The position numbers and the translations under genes were made by a program. This document shows, in pieces, positions 1 to 8,902 of a stretch of DNA of 64,000 nt (position 1 is the stretch's first letter; every line of letters begins with the position of its first letter). This stretch comes from Rhodococcus sp. KBS0724 (lineage in GTDB: Bacteria > Actinomycetota > Actinomycetes > Mycobacteriales > Mycobacteriaceae): NCBI RefSeq assembly GCF_005938745.2, contig NZ_VCBX02000001.1, positions 2,824,001-2,888,000 of the forward strand. Direction: 5' to 3'. The notes beneath the pieces were generated by a model. It was given only the letters and a program-made list of their open reading frames with translations. It had not been told where the DNA came from and searched no databases.

Positions 1-1338
1 TCAGTCGAACTGGCAGCCACTGACCGGTACGCCGTTCAATCGATCCCGGAGGTAGTCGAACGCGTTGTTCGGGCCGAATCCGTCGATGATCTCCGGACCG
101 AAGTGATTGGCAAACGTTGTGCCGGGCGCGATCGGTGGCAGGGTGTTGGTTCGGAACGTGACCGTGGCACCCCGCGAACACCATGTCTCGGCCAGTGTCC
201 GTGCCTGCGCATAGGGAATGGTGTCGTCGTTGATTCCGCTCGTCACGAGAACGGGGGAGGTGGGCGTCAGGTTGCCGATCTGTTGTTCGTCGAGAATGGC
301 TGCGGCTTCGGGGATCTCGTCGAGATGATCGAGGAGTGGTCGGCCGTCGACGGTCAGTGCGTCGGTGCGCATGAAGGGGTGCTTCACGATGATGTCGCCG
401 ACACATTCGGTGGACAGTTGATCAAGAAGGGCGCGCCCTTGCGGGGTGATTCGCTGGTCCAACGACGCATTCAGTTCGGGATAACGCGCGAGCAGCCCGT
501 TGATGTTGAATCCGACGACGCCGCCGATCAGGTTGCCGTCGATCTGCCCGAGTACCGATCGCAGATCGGCCGGGGGAGCGCCGGCCCAGGTTCCCGCGAG
601 GTTGAGTTCCGGTGCGTAACTGGGCTGGAGTTCGGCCGCTGCGGCAGCCGCTCCGCCGCCTTGCGAATATCCCCAGAACGCCAGGGGAGTATCGGAGCCG
701 GTTCCACTGAGAATGTTTGCCGCCCGGGCGGCGTCGAGCATTGCGTGCGCTTCTTCGATTCGATTGACGTATGTGTCGACGCCGGGGGTACCCAGACCGA
801 TGTAGTCAGTGATAAAAACGCGGGCCCCCAATGCATTCCAGGTTCCGGCGGAGAACAGTTCCTGATTTGCGGACAGCGACAGCGGATCGGTCTGGATCAG
901 CAATGCGTCGGGAAAAGCACGCGACGGCGCGCATTGGTCACCTTGACCCATTGTGCCCGGTCCGATGACAACAGTGGGTCGCTCGCCGGTGCCCTGCCAC
1001 GGTTTCGACGTGTCGATGTAGGTGCCCGTGACCGCAGTGGGCGTGCCGTCCTGAAGCCGTGAGGTGTACATGACTCGTTGTGCTGCGGCCGGCCACGGAC
1101 CGTTGTACTCGGGCAGTGATGCTCGGAGCGTCATCGGCTCGGTGCGAATGACGCTGCCGGGAAGGGTCGAGAAATCTTCGGGCGGTTGATAGAACTCGGG
1201 GATCGCCGGAGCGGCTGCGGCAGGGCTGATCGCCGTGACGGCACAGAGTGATGTTGCAACGACGGACATGCCGACCAGTGCGGCAACCCGCAACCGTCGA
1301 GTGGACGTGCGCCGAAACGCTGCGGACAAATTGTTCAT
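1..1338 (-). CDS. Secreted triacylglycerol lipase, LIP (secretory lipase) family
   Basis: An alpha/beta-hydrolase of 445 residues, probably exported to hydrolyse acylglycerols or other esters. The N-terminus is a signal peptide: a basic stretch (RRTSTRRLR, residues 9-17), a hydrophobic core, and an Ala-rich cleavage zone near residue 43. The nucleophile elbow GYSQGG carries the catalytic Ser. A late SGINDDTIPY segment fits the acid residue and NHFGPE the catalytic His. The start chosen is the ATG at 1338, preceded by a GAGAGG ribosome site; a longer reading frame upstream lacks one. The gene is divergent from a TetR regulator, with a strong inverted repeat between them. The family call is firm; the natural substrate is unknown. 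Confidence 0.88.
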   Translation of the reverse strand: MNNLSAAFRRTSTRRLRVAALVGMSVVATSLCAVTAISPAAAAPAIPEFYQPPEDFSTLPGSVIRTEPMTLRASLPEYNGPWPAAAQRVMYTSRLQDGTPTAVTGTYIDTSKPWQGTGERPTVVIGPGTMGQGDQCAPSRAFPDALLIQTDPLSLSANQELFSAGTWNALGARVFITDYIGLGTPGVDTYVNRIEEAHAMLDAARAANILSGTGSDTPLAFWGYSQGGGAAAAAAELQPSYAPELNLAGTWAGAPPADLRSVLGQIDGNLIGGVVGFNINGLLARYPELNASLDQRITPQGRALLDQLSTECVGDIIVKHPFMRTDALTVDGRPLLDHLDEIPEAAAILDEQQIGNLTPTSPVLVTSGINDDTIPYAQARTLAETWCSRGATVTFRTNTLPPIAPGTTFANHFGPEIIDGFGPNNAFDYLRDRLNGVPVSGCQFD

Positions 1339-1542
1339 GAATGCCTCTCGATGCGTGGCGAAAACAGCGCGCGCGTTGCTGCGGTCGACCTGAAGAAGTG
1401 TGAAATACGGTCCTCGACAGAGTCCCGCTTGCCGTGTCGGAGCGCCGTACGCATAGTGCGGCAATCGATCTCGGCGGTGCTCGGAAGTGTGGTGCGGAGC
1501 TCACCCCTATGAGCTACCGGCGAGTAACAACATAGCCCATAA

Positions 1543-1564
1543 TTTCGTGAACTGGGTCACGAAA
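1543..1564. promoter_or_regulatory. Inverted-repeat operator between lipase and TetR genes
   Basis: Perfect 8-bp arms (TTTCGTGA and TCACGAAA) flank a 6-bp spacer. The site sits midway between the divergent lipase and TetR genes. The inner part also fits the actinobacterial Crp consensus (C/T)GTGA-N6-TCAC(G/A). It is either the operator of the neighbouring TetR protein or a cAMP-receptor site; the sequence alone does not decide. Confidence 0.6.
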
Positions 1565-1642
1565 GTGTGATTTCGCCCAGAAATCTTCCCGAACGGTTCG
1601 TAAATCGTCGTGACCTGCGGGCTTGTCGCAATACAGGTTTGG

Positions 1643-2227
1643 GTGAATCGGGTGCTGATAGGCGATAATTTCCCGGTGCGGTCGCAGCAGAAGATCCTGA
1701 ACGCCACGCTTCGACTGATCGAGGGTGGCGGGTTCGAGGCCGTCAACATGGCTGCGATTGCTCACGAAGCCGGTGTGTCGCGCCAAACCGTCTACTCCAA
1801 TTTCGGGTCCCGCGAAGAAGTGGTGTCCAGGGCGATGTCCGATCTCACGGTCGAGATGTTGAGTGGCATCAAAGCGCGACTGGATGCGGTGGAAAGCGCC
1901 TGCGAGTACGTCGTCGAGTTCATCGTGGCCTCGCGGGCGGAGGTGCGGGCTCATCCAGTACTGACGACATTGTTGCTGGCCGAACGGGGTGATCCGGTGT
2001 TCTCGGCCGAGATGATGGATCGGGCTAAACCTGTTGCGCACGAGTTTCTTTCACCCATCGTGGAGCGAGGGCTCGCAACGGAGGAGGAGTTGGACGGCGT
2101 TATCGAAATTTCCGTCCGCCTGGGGTTATCGGTCATCGCGTTCGACAGTAAGTCCATTCACTCCGACGACGATCTGCGAACTTTTCTCACTCGGTGGCTG
2201 CAGCCCGCAATGGGTTCCACTGCCTGA
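1643..2227 (+). CDS. TetR/AcrR family transcriptional regulator
   Basis: A small one-component regulator of 194 residues. The N-terminal helix-turn-helix is clear (AAIAHEAGVSRQTVYSNFGSR), including the TVYxxFxSRE signature. The C-terminal ligand domain is diverged, as usual for the family. The start is uncertain: GTG codons at 1610, 1643 and 1676 are in frame. I prefer 1643 because an AGG lies a few bases upstream and the length before helix 1 is typical. It lies between the divergent lipase gene and the co-directional cholesterol oxidase gene, so it may control either or both. Its ligand cannot be read from the sequence. Confidence 0.85.
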   Translation: MNRVLIGDNFPVRSQQKILNATLRLIEGGGFEAVNMAAIAHEAGVSRQTVYSNFGSREEVVSRAMSDLTVEMLSGIKARLDAVESACEYVVEFIVASRAEVRAHPVLTTLLLAERGDPVFSAEMMDRAKPVAHEFLSPIVERGLATEEELDGVIEISVRLGLSVIAFDSKSIHSDDDLRTFLTRWLQPAMGSTA

Positions 2228-2252
2228 GTTGTAGCTTTCTCTTCAACTATTC

Positions 2253-2281
2253 TTGACACTTTTCCGGCAAGTGTCTAGTTT
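2253..2281 (+). promoter_or_regulatory. Cholesterol oxidase promoter with operator in the spacer
   Basis: TTGACA at 2253-2258 and TAGTTT at 2276-2281 are separated by 17 bp, a good sigma-70-type arrangement. A perfect 7-bp inverted repeat, GACACTT at 2255-2261 and AAGTGTC at 2269-2275, fills the spacer. A bound repressor would therefore block RNA polymerase directly. The regulator is not identified; the TetR gene just upstream is the obvious candidate. Confidence 0.6.
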
Positions 2282-2395
2282 TGGACTCGCTCGGTTGTTC
2301 TGTCCATACGGAAATAGGCACTGCCCCCTGATTTTCTGGTGCCCCGTGAATTTTCGCCGCCGGCTGATTCGGCGAGTCGCCAAGGGAGCACAGCT

Positions 2396-4000
2396 ATGTC
2401 TGCCACAGCTATGTCTGCACTGAAACGGCGAGCCTTTCTGTCCGGGGCTGCCGCGGCCATGGCCGCAGTGGCTGTACCGAGTGTTGCGCGGGCCGGTACC
2501 GCTGTCAGAGCGGTGGGAGTGCCGCTCACCCGCGAAGACCACCGCGTTGTGGTGATCGGTTCGGGATTTGGCGGCGGCGTGACCGCGCTGCGGCTGGCCG
2601 AGGCCGGAGTTCCGGTTACTGTGCTGGAGAGGGGAATTCGGTGGCCGTCTGGCCCGAATGCCGAGACGTTTCCCCATCCGGCCAATCCTGACAAACGGAT
2701 CCTGTGGCACCAGTCCAATCCGACGCTTTTCGGGAGACCGGTTGCATTCGAGCCGTACGTCGGGTTGCTCGAGACGGTGTCCGGGGAGAACATGACCTCG
2801 ATCTGCGCCGCTGGAGTTGGCGGTGGATCGCTGGTGTACCAGGGCATGACACTGCAACCTGCAGAATCCGTCTTCAATGCGCACTTTGCCGAGCAGTTGG
2901 ACTACGCGACGATGGATCGCGTCCACTATCAGCGCGTTGCATCCATGCTGCAACTCGCAGTAGCGCCGGACGAGTTGGTTGAGAGCCCGAATTACGAGGC
3001 TGCCCGTGTATTCGCCCGCAATGCAACGCGTTCCGGACTTCCGGTGTCGAAGATTCCGATGCCGATCGACTGGAACTTTGCGCTGGCCGAACTGCGCGGG
3101 GAAATGAAAGCCTCGTACACCAATGGCGATGGCGCACTAGGCGTGAACAACGGCGGCAAGCACTCGGTGGACGTCACCTACATCGCTGCCGCAGAAGCCA
3201 CAGGATTGGTGAACGTCGAGACGCTGCATCAGGTTACCGATGTCGAACGCGCGGAAGACGGCCGGTGGCGGGTATACGTGAATCGAACCGACACATCCGG
3301 GCGGGTACTCGAGAACAAGATCCTGACGACTAAGGCGCTGGTTATGGCCGCAGGTAGCGCCAACACCACAAAGTTGCTTGTGCGGGCCGGTGCGCAGGGG
3401 CGGATTCCCGATCTGCCGGACGAGTTGGGCGGTGGCTGGGGCACCAATGCCGACCGCATCTACATCTGGTCCGACCCCACCGAGAATTTCGGTAGCACCC
3501 AGGGCGGTCCCGTTGTCTACGGAAGTCGGAACTGGGACGATCCGAACTCCGCGTTCACCGTCATTCAGGCGTCGTTCCCGCCGGTGCCGTTCGATGCGCA
3601 CAGCACAGTGATGGTCGGATTCGGTGTCAGCAAAGACAGAGGCCGGTTTGTGTACGACTTCGCGCGGGACGAGGCAGTGCTCCGTTGGCCGAAGGCCGGC
3701 GACTCTGCGATCCAGCTAGGCCACATCGGGCCGGCGGCCCACAAGATCGCCGGGAACACAGGCATCCTCACCGACACGAATGCGCTGCTGTCGTCGACGT
3801 GGCATCCGCTCGGCGGCGCGTGCATGGGAACGGTCTGCGACCTCGAGGGCCGAGTACATGGCCAGCGTGGGCTGTACGTGCTCGACGGTGCCTTGATGCC
3901 CGGCACTGCCGCCGCCTGCAATCCGTCGATGACTATCGCGGCCGTCGCTGAGCGGGCCCTCGACTACATCGTGAAAGAGGATGTCGGAACGGTGTTTTGA
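2396..4000 (+). CDS. choE: Cholesterol oxidase, GMC family, Tat-exported
   Basis: Flavoenzyme of 534 residues that oxidises 3-beta-hydroxysterols to 3-keto-4-ene steroids with release of hydrogen peroxide, outside the membrane. A twin-arginine signal (KRRAFLSGAAAAMAAVAV, ending in SVARAG) comes first. Next is the FAD-binding motif VVIGSGFGGGVTALRLAEAG and the family block GVGGGSLVYQGM. The C-terminal STWHPLGGACMG and CNPSMTIAAVAER supply the His and Asn that act on the sterol hydroxyl in type I cholesterol oxidases. The start is the ATG at 2396 after an AAGGGAG site; a GTG at 2339 is less likely. The symbol follows Rhodococcus usage. A bidirectional terminator separates it from convergent fadB. 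Confidence 0.9.
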   Translation: MSATAMSALKRRAFLSGAAAAMAAVAVPSVARAGTAVRAVGVPLTREDHRVVVIGSGFGGGVTALRLAEAGVPVTVLERGIRWPSGPNAETFPHPANPDKRILWHQSNPTLFGRPVAFEPYVGLLETVSGENMTSICAAGVGGGSLVYQGMTLQPAESVFNAHFAEQLDYATMDRVHYQRVASMLQLAVAPDELVESPNYEAARVFARNATRSGLPVSKIPMPIDWNFALAELRGEMKASYTNGDGALGVNNGGKHSVDVTYIAAAEATGLVNVETLHQVTDVERAEDGRWRVYVNRTDTSGRVLENKILTTKALVMAAGSANTTKLLVRAGAQGRIPDLPDELGGGWGTNADRIYIWSDPTENFGSTQGGPVVYGSRNWDDPNSAFTVIQASFPPVPFDAHSTVMVGFGVSKDRGRFVYDFARDEAVLRWPKAGDSAIQLGHIGPAAHKIAGNTGILTDTNALLSSTWHPLGGACMGTVCDLEGRVHGQRGLYVLDGALMPGTAAACNPSMTIAAVAERALDYIVKEDVGTVF

Positions 4001-4032
4001 GTTACTGGCTGGTTTGAGCTGTTGCACTGACG

Positions 4033-4070
4033 CGAACGGCGCACCCGGAAAAGTTCGGGTGCGCCGTTCG
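4033..4070. terminator. Bidirectional terminator between choE and fadB
   Basis: A perfect 15-bp stem (arms 4033-4047 and 4056-4070) with an 8-base loop lies between the convergent cholesterol oxidase and fadB genes. It is GC-rich, and only a weak T-run follows on the plus strand, as is common in actinobacteria. Confidence 0.75.
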
Positions 4071-4090
4071 ACTTTGTCTATGCGAGAAGA

Positions 4091-6196
4091 TCAGACGCTG
4101 GCAACACCAGGCGCGAGGAAGCGCTTGCCGTTGACTGCTTCGGAGGTGCCGGTTCGGTCCAGGTACGGCGTGATTCCGCCGTTCCAGAATCCGAATCCGC
4201 CGCCGAGCAGCAGGCAGAGGTCGATGTCCTCGGCTGCCGCTACAACGCCCTCGTCGAGCATGATCTGGATTTCCTCGGCGAATGCACGACGTGTGCGCTC
4301 GAGGACCTCTTCCGAGGTGGATGCCTTGTCGCCCTGCGGCCACAGTGCGGCAACCTCGGGATCGACGGCCTGACCGTTCTCGCCCCAGGTCCAGACGCCG
4401 GGCTTGCGGGCTTCGACGAGTGCTTCGAGTCCGGGCGAGCTCTTGAACCGGTCCGGGTACGACGCCTGCAGAGTCTCACCGGTGTGCAGTGCCACTGCGG
4501 GTCCGACGAGGGCCAGCAAGGTGAACGGCGACATGGGCATACCGAGTTCGGCGATAGCGTTGTCCGCGACGTCGAATGGGGTGCCTTCGTCGACGGCCGA
4601 CATGACCTCACCCAAGGTGCGGGTGACGAGGCGGTTGAAGACGAAGCCTGCCTTGTCGCCGCACAGGACGGCAGACTTCTTCAGGGACTTCGCGGTGGCG
4701 AAAGCCGTTGCGAGCGTAGCGTCGTCGGTCTTGCTGCCCTTGATGATCTCGAGGAGGGGAAGAACGGCAACCGGGTTGAAGAAGTGGAAGCCGACCACGC
4801 GCTCGGGATGCTTCAGCTCGGACGCCATCTCCGTGATGGAAAGTGACGAGGTGTTGGTCGCGAGGATCGTCTCGGGAGCGATGAACTGCTCGAGTTCCGC
4901 GAAGACCTTCTTCTTGACGTCCATGTTCTCGAAGACGGCTTCGATGACGAAGTCGGTCTTGGCGAACGCGGTCTTGTCGAGCGAGCCGGAAACGAGTGCC
5001 TTGAGGCGGTTCGCGGCGTCGGGGGACAGTCTTCCCTTGCCGAGGAGCTTGTCGATCTCGGTGTGGACGTAGCCGACACCCTTGTCGATGCGCTCCTGGT
5101 CGATGTCGGTCAGGATGACCGGCACCTTGAGCTGGCGGACGAAGAGCAGCGCGAGCTGGCTGGCCATGAGGCCGGCACCGACGATGCCGACGCCGTTGAC
5201 CTTGCGGGCCAGCGAGCGGTCGGGCGCTCCGGCGGGTCGCTTGGCGCGCTTGTTCACCAGATCGAAGGCGTACAGGCCGGCGCGGAGTTCGTCGGTCAGG
5301 AGGAGATCGGCGAGTGCCTCGTCCTCGGCGGCAAAGCCCTTGTCGAGCGAAGCCGCATCCGTGATGTCGGTGCTGCGAGCCAGTTCGAGCAACTCGACGG
5401 CCTTGACGGCGCCGGGTGCGTTGCCCTTGGTCTTGCCGTCGACGATTGCCTTCGCGCGAGCGATCGCGTCATCCCAGCCCTGGCCGCGATCGATCTCGGG
5501 GCGAGCGGGGGTCACAGTGCCGGCGAGGACCTGCGACGCCCAGGCGAGTGACTGCTCGATGAAGTCGGCGGAGTCGAGAACGACGTCGACGACGCCGAGT
5601 TCGAGTGCCTTCTTGGGGGAGAGCACCTTGTTCTGGTTCAGCGAGTTCTCGATCACCACGGTGACGGCGTTGGACGGGCCGACCAGGTTGGGGAGCAACT
5701 GCGTTCCGCCCCAACCTGGGACCAGACCGAGGAATGCTTCCGGCAGGCCGAGTGCACCGGCGTTGGCGGCAACGGTGCGGTAATGGCTGTGGAGGCCGAC
5801 CTCGAGGCCGCCGCCCAGGGCGACGCCGTTGATGAAGGCGAACGTGGGAACGGAGGACTCACGCAGGCGTCGGAACACCTTGTGGCCCAAGCGGCCCAGC
5901 TCGAGTCCCTGCTCACGTGAGGTGATAGCGGGAACACCCTTGAGGTCCGCGCCGGCGGCGAAGATGAAGGGCTTGCCGGTGACGGCGATGGCAACCGGGT
6001 TGGCGGCAAAGGCTTCGTCGAGGGCAGCGTCGAATGCTGCGAGCCCGCCGGGGCCGAATGACGACGGCTTGGTGTGGTCGAAGCCGTTGTCGAGGGTGAT
6101 CAGTGCAAACGGGCCCTCGATGCCGGGAACCGAGATGATCTTGGTGTAGGCGTTCGTCACGACCTCGTCGGCGAATGCTGTTGCAATATCAGACAT
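4091..6196 (-). CDS. fadB: Fatty-acid oxidation multifunctional protein (enoyl-CoA hydratase / 3-hydroxyacyl-CoA dehydrogenase)
   Basis: Protein of 701 residues performing steps 2 and 3 of beta-oxidation. The N-terminal crotonase domain has the oxyanion and acid motifs GVALGGGLEVGLHSHYR and GLPEAFLGLVPGWGGTQLL. The central Rossmann domain starts at VGIVGAGLMASQLALLF, and GFHFFNPVAVLPLLEI carries the catalytic His. Two C-terminal dehydrogenase domains complete it. The ATG at 6196 is chosen because GGAG lies 7 bases upstream; a GTG at 6199 overlaps the thiolase stop. It sits directly behind fadA, so the two form a trifunctional complex operon. Confidence 0.93.
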   Translation of the reverse strand: MSDIATAFADEVVTNAYTKIISVPGIEGPFALITLDNGFDHTKPSSFGPGGLAAFDAALDEAFAANPVAIAVTGKPFIFAAGADLKGVPAITSREQGLELGRLGHKVFRRLRESSVPTFAFINGVALGGGLEVGLHSHYRTVAANAGALGLPEAFLGLVPGWGGTQLLPNLVGPSNAVTVVIENSLNQNKVLSPKKALELGVVDVVLDSADFIEQSLAWASQVLAGTVTPARPEIDRGQGWDDAIARAKAIVDGKTKGNAPGAVKAVELLELARSTDITDAASLDKGFAAEDEALADLLLTDELRAGLYAFDLVNKRAKRPAGAPDRSLARKVNGVGIVGAGLMASQLALLFVRQLKVPVILTDIDQERIDKGVGYVHTEIDKLLGKGRLSPDAANRLKALVSGSLDKTAFAKTDFVIEAVFENMDVKKKVFAELEQFIAPETILATNTSSLSITEMASELKHPERVVGFHFFNPVAVLPLLEIIKGSKTDDATLATAFATAKSLKKSAVLCGDKAGFVFNRLVTRTLGEVMSAVDEGTPFDVADNAIAELGMPMSPFTLLALVGPAVALHTGETLQASYPDRFKSSPGLEALVEARKPGVWTWGENGQAVDPEVAALWPQGDKASTSEEVLERTRRAFAEEIQIMLDEGVVAAAEDIDLCLLLGGGFGFWNGGITPYLDRTGTSEAVNGKRFLAPGVASV

Positions 6197-6198
6197 CA

Positions 6199-7416
6199 CT
6201 AGACTCCAGCTTCGTAATCAGCGTGGTTCGGGTTTTCCCAGATGACGGTGCCACCCATGCCGAGGCCGATGCACATGGTGGTCAAGCCGTAGCGCACGTC
6301 GGGACGTGTCGCGAACTGGCGGGAGAGCTGCGTCATCAGGCGCACACCCGAGGAAGCGAGGGGGTGGCCGCACGCGATGGCGCCGCCCCACTGGTTGACG
6401 CGTGGGTCGTCGTCGGCGATTCCGTAGTGCTCGAGGAATGCGAGGACCTGAACGGCGAAGGCTTCGTTGATCTCGAAGAGTCCGATGTCCTCGATCTTCA
6501 GGCCGGTGCGGGCGAGGAGCTTCTCGGTGGCGGGAACCGGTCCGATGCCCATGACGGCGGGGTCGACGCCCTGGTAGGCAAAGCCGACCATGCGCATGCC
6601 GACGGGCAGGCCGAGTTCGGCTGCGGTGTCTTCGCCGGCGAGCAGGGCGGCGGTGGCGCCGTCGTTGAGTCCGGCGGCGTTACCGGCGGTGATGCGTCCG
6701 GCCGGGCGGAACGGCGTCTTGAGCTTCGCGAGGTCTTCGACGGTGGTTCCGGGGCGCGGCGGCTCGTCCTCGGTGGCGAGGCCCCAACCGGCTGAGCTGC
6801 GGGTCGCGACGGGAACCAGGGTGTCGGCGATGAAGCCGGCCTTCTTGGCGGCGTCGTACTTGTTCTGGCTGTTCACGGCGTACGCGTCCGTGCGGTCCTT
6901 CGTGATGGTCGGGAACCGGTCGTGCAGGTTCTCGGCGGTGTTGCCCATCACGAGTGCGCTCGGGTCGACCAGGCGGTCGGCGAGGAAGCGCGGGTTGGGG
7001 TCTGCGCCCTCACCCATCGGGTGGTGACCCATGTGCTCGACGCCGCCGGCGACAACAACGTCGTACTGGCCGAAGCCGATGCCAGACGCGGTGGTGGTGA
7101 CGGCGGTCATCGCGCCGGCGCACATGCGGTCGATGGCAAATCCGGGGACGGTCTCGGGCAGGCCGGCGAGGATCGCGGCGGTGCGGCCGATGGTCAGTCC
7201 CTGGTCACCGGTCTGAGTGGTGGCAGCGATCGCCACTTCGTCGATCCGCGCGGGATCCAGCTGCGGGTTGCGATGAAGCAGTTCGCGGATGGCTTTGACG
7301 ACGAGGTCGTCTGCACGCGTTTCGGCGTACATGCCCTTGGGGCCTGCTTTGCCGAACGGGGTGCGAATGCCGTCGACAAAGACGACGTTGCGTTGGTTGT
7401 GTGTGGATGGAGCCAC
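6199..7416 (-). CDS. fadA: Acetyl-CoA acyltransferase (3-ketoacyl-CoA thiolase)
   Basis: Thiolase of 405 residues, the last step of beta-oxidation, releasing acetyl-CoA. The nucleophilic Cys is in IDRMCAGAM, followed by NEAFAVQ, the His motif CGHPLASSG and the second Cys in TTMCIGLGMGG. In CGHPLASSG the usual Gly is replaced by Ala. The GTG start at 7416 follows an excellent AGGAGG site; upstream in-frame codons have none. fadB begins 2 bases after the stop, so the genes are coupled. With cholesterol oxidase and WS/DGAT nearby, it fits lipid and sterol side-chain turnover. Confidence 0.93.
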   Translation of the reverse strand: MAPSTHNQRNVVFVDGIRTPFGKAGPKGMYAETRADDLVVKAIRELLHRNPQLDPARIDEVAIAATTQTGDQGLTIGRTAAILAGLPETVPGFAIDRMCAGAMTAVTTTASGIGFGQYDVVVAGGVEHMGHHPMGEGADPNPRFLADRLVDPSALVMGNTAENLHDRFPTITKDRTDAYAVNSQNKYDAAKKAGFIADTLVPVATRSSAGWGLATEDEPPRPGTTVEDLAKLKTPFRPAGRITAGNAAGLNDGATAALLAGEDTAAELGLPVGMRMVGFAYQGVDPAVMGIGPVPATEKLLARTGLKIEDIGLFEINEAFAVQVLAFLEHYGIADDDPRVNQWGGAIACGHPLASSGVRLMTQLSRQFATRPDVRYGLTTMCIGLGMGGTVIWENPNHADYEAGV

Positions 7417-7577
7417 GCGAATTCCTCCTGATGGAGATGCCCACCACGCACTGGGCGGATGGGACTTACGGTTCGGCAATCACGGCCAAGCGTCCGGCCT
7501 TGTAACAAGCGTACTACTGCCCATTACTCACCGGTAACTTAACGGGTCGAATTGCTCCACCCACACCCGCGGTCGCG
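7417..7577 (-). promoter_or_regulatory. fadA upstream region with TTAC-N6-GTAA element
   Basis: This 161-bp stretch separates fadA from the rnd stop codon and should hold the fadAB promoter. At 7524-7537 there is TTAC-TCACCG-GTAA, a short palindrome of the kind bound by acyl-CoA-responsive regulators. Only the four outer bases on each side are symmetric, so the assignment is weak. Confidence 0.35.
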
Positions 7578-8891
7578 TCAGGATTCTCCGGTCGCCGCTG
7601 CTTCCTCTTCGGCCGGGGCAGCGTCGTTCTCCGCCGGAACCACCGAGTTCAGCGCCTCGGCGAGGACTGGGACAGTGAGTTTCCGCTGCCACGCGCGAGC
7701 GCCGCCGGACGTGAGCTTCGTCTCGATCGCGTCGGTGACGACGGTGATGTCGGATGCCGGCTCGATCGTCCAGTCCCAGCACAGGCGACGGACCAGATCG
7801 GGTTGCAGCAGATTCTCGACGGGGACCGACACCTCGGAACTGAGATCCGACAGCGCGGCGCGGGCCGCAGTCAGACGATCGGCGGCCGCCGGATCTTGAC
7901 GTGCCCAGCGCCCGGGAGCGGGCGGGCCGATGTTCGGCGGAGTCTTCGGCGGAAGCTCGCTGTCCGGCAGGGCACGAGCCGATTCCAGCGCCGACATCCA
8001 GATCCGTGAATAGCGTCGTTGTCTCGGTCCGCCGAACACGGGCAGCGACCGCAGTGCGTCCATCGACCGGGGATCCTTGAGAGCTGCGTCGATGATCGCC
8101 GAATCCGGCAGCACTCGGCTGGGCGAGACGTCGCGCTTACGTGCGAGATCTTCACGCGCTTGCCACAGTGCCCGCACCGCGGCCAATTGGCGAGTGGTCT
8201 TCAGGGACGTGATGTGCGACGTGCGGCGCCAACGATCCGGCTTCGGCTTCGGGGGGCCGGCAAGTCGAATGTGCTCGAATTCTTCTTTCGCCCAATCCAA
8301 TTTGCCTTGCGCACGCAGTTCGGCCTCCATGGCGTCGCGCAATTCCAGAAGCACTTCGACGTCGAGGGCAGCATAGTTCAGCCAGGGTGCCGGCAGTGGC
8401 CGCGTCGACCAGTCGGCAGCGCCGTGGCCCTTGCGAAGTTCGACATGCAACGTGCGTTCCACGATTGCGGCCAGACCGACTCGTTCGAATCCGGCCAGTC
8501 GGCCGGCCAACTCCGTGTCGAAAAGTACAGCCGGATACAACCCCAGCTCGGCAAGTCCCGGCAGATCCTGATCCGCCGAATGCAGAACCCACTCCAGCGG
8601 GTTGATCGCCTCGGCCAGCGGTGCCATGTCCGCAGCGGTGGGGATCGGATCGATCAGAAACGATCCGGCGCCCTCGCGTCGGAGCTGAATCAGATACGCG
8701 CGGGCTGAGTACCGGAACCCCGACGCACGCTCGGCGTCAACAGCCAAAGGCCCCGTGCCCGCCGTCAATTGAGCGGCAGCCTTCGCGACTCCGTCGGCAG
8801 TGGTGATGACATCCGGGACACCGTCACGCGGTACGAGGAGTGGTTCGACATCGGACGTGGGCTCGGTTGCATCATCGGTGACTTCGGACAT
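7578..8891 (-). CDS. rnd: Ribonuclease D-like 3'-5' exonuclease with HRDC domain
   Basis: Exoribonuclease of 437 residues, probably for tRNA and stable-RNA 3' maturation. The DEDD exonuclease motifs are visible: LAVDAERASG (Asp and Glu), VLHSADQDLPGL, and the Tyr-containing motif III YAALDVEVLLEL. An HRDC nucleic-acid-binding domain follows (RKRDVSPSRVLPDSAIIDAA). The C-terminus ends in an Ala/Glu-rich tail. The ATG at 8891 (MSEVTDD) is preferred over an upstream codon that would overlap the WS/DGAT stop. It begins 11 bases after that gene and is probably cotranscribed with it. Confidence 0.88.
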   Translation of the reverse strand: MSEVTDDATEPTSDVEPLLVPRDGVPDVITTADGVAKAAAQLTAGTGPLAVDAERASGFRYSARAYLIQLRREGAGSFLIDPIPTAADMAPLAEAINPLEWVLHSADQDLPGLAELGLYPAVLFDTELAGRLAGFERVGLAAIVERTLHVELRKGHGAADWSTRPLPAPWLNYAALDVEVLLELRDAMEAELRAQGKLDWAKEEFEHIRLAGPPKPKPDRWRRTSHITSLKTTRQLAAVRALWQAREDLARKRDVSPSRVLPDSAIIDAALKDPRSMDALRSLPVFGGPRQRRYSRIWMSALESARALPDSELPPKTPPNIGPPAPGRWARQDPAAADRLTAARAALSDLSSEVSVPVENLLQPDLVRRLCWDWTIEPASDITVVTDAIETKLTSGGARAWQRKLTVPVLAEALNSVVPAENDAAPAEEEAAATGES

Positions 8892-8902
8892 GATCGATAA
8901 CT

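Noticed and set aside
103-1062. Long plus-strand reading frame of 319 codons
   Set aside because: It is antisense to the lipase gene, has no recognisable domain or ribosome site, and is Arg/Gly/Cys-rich like other high-GC shadows.
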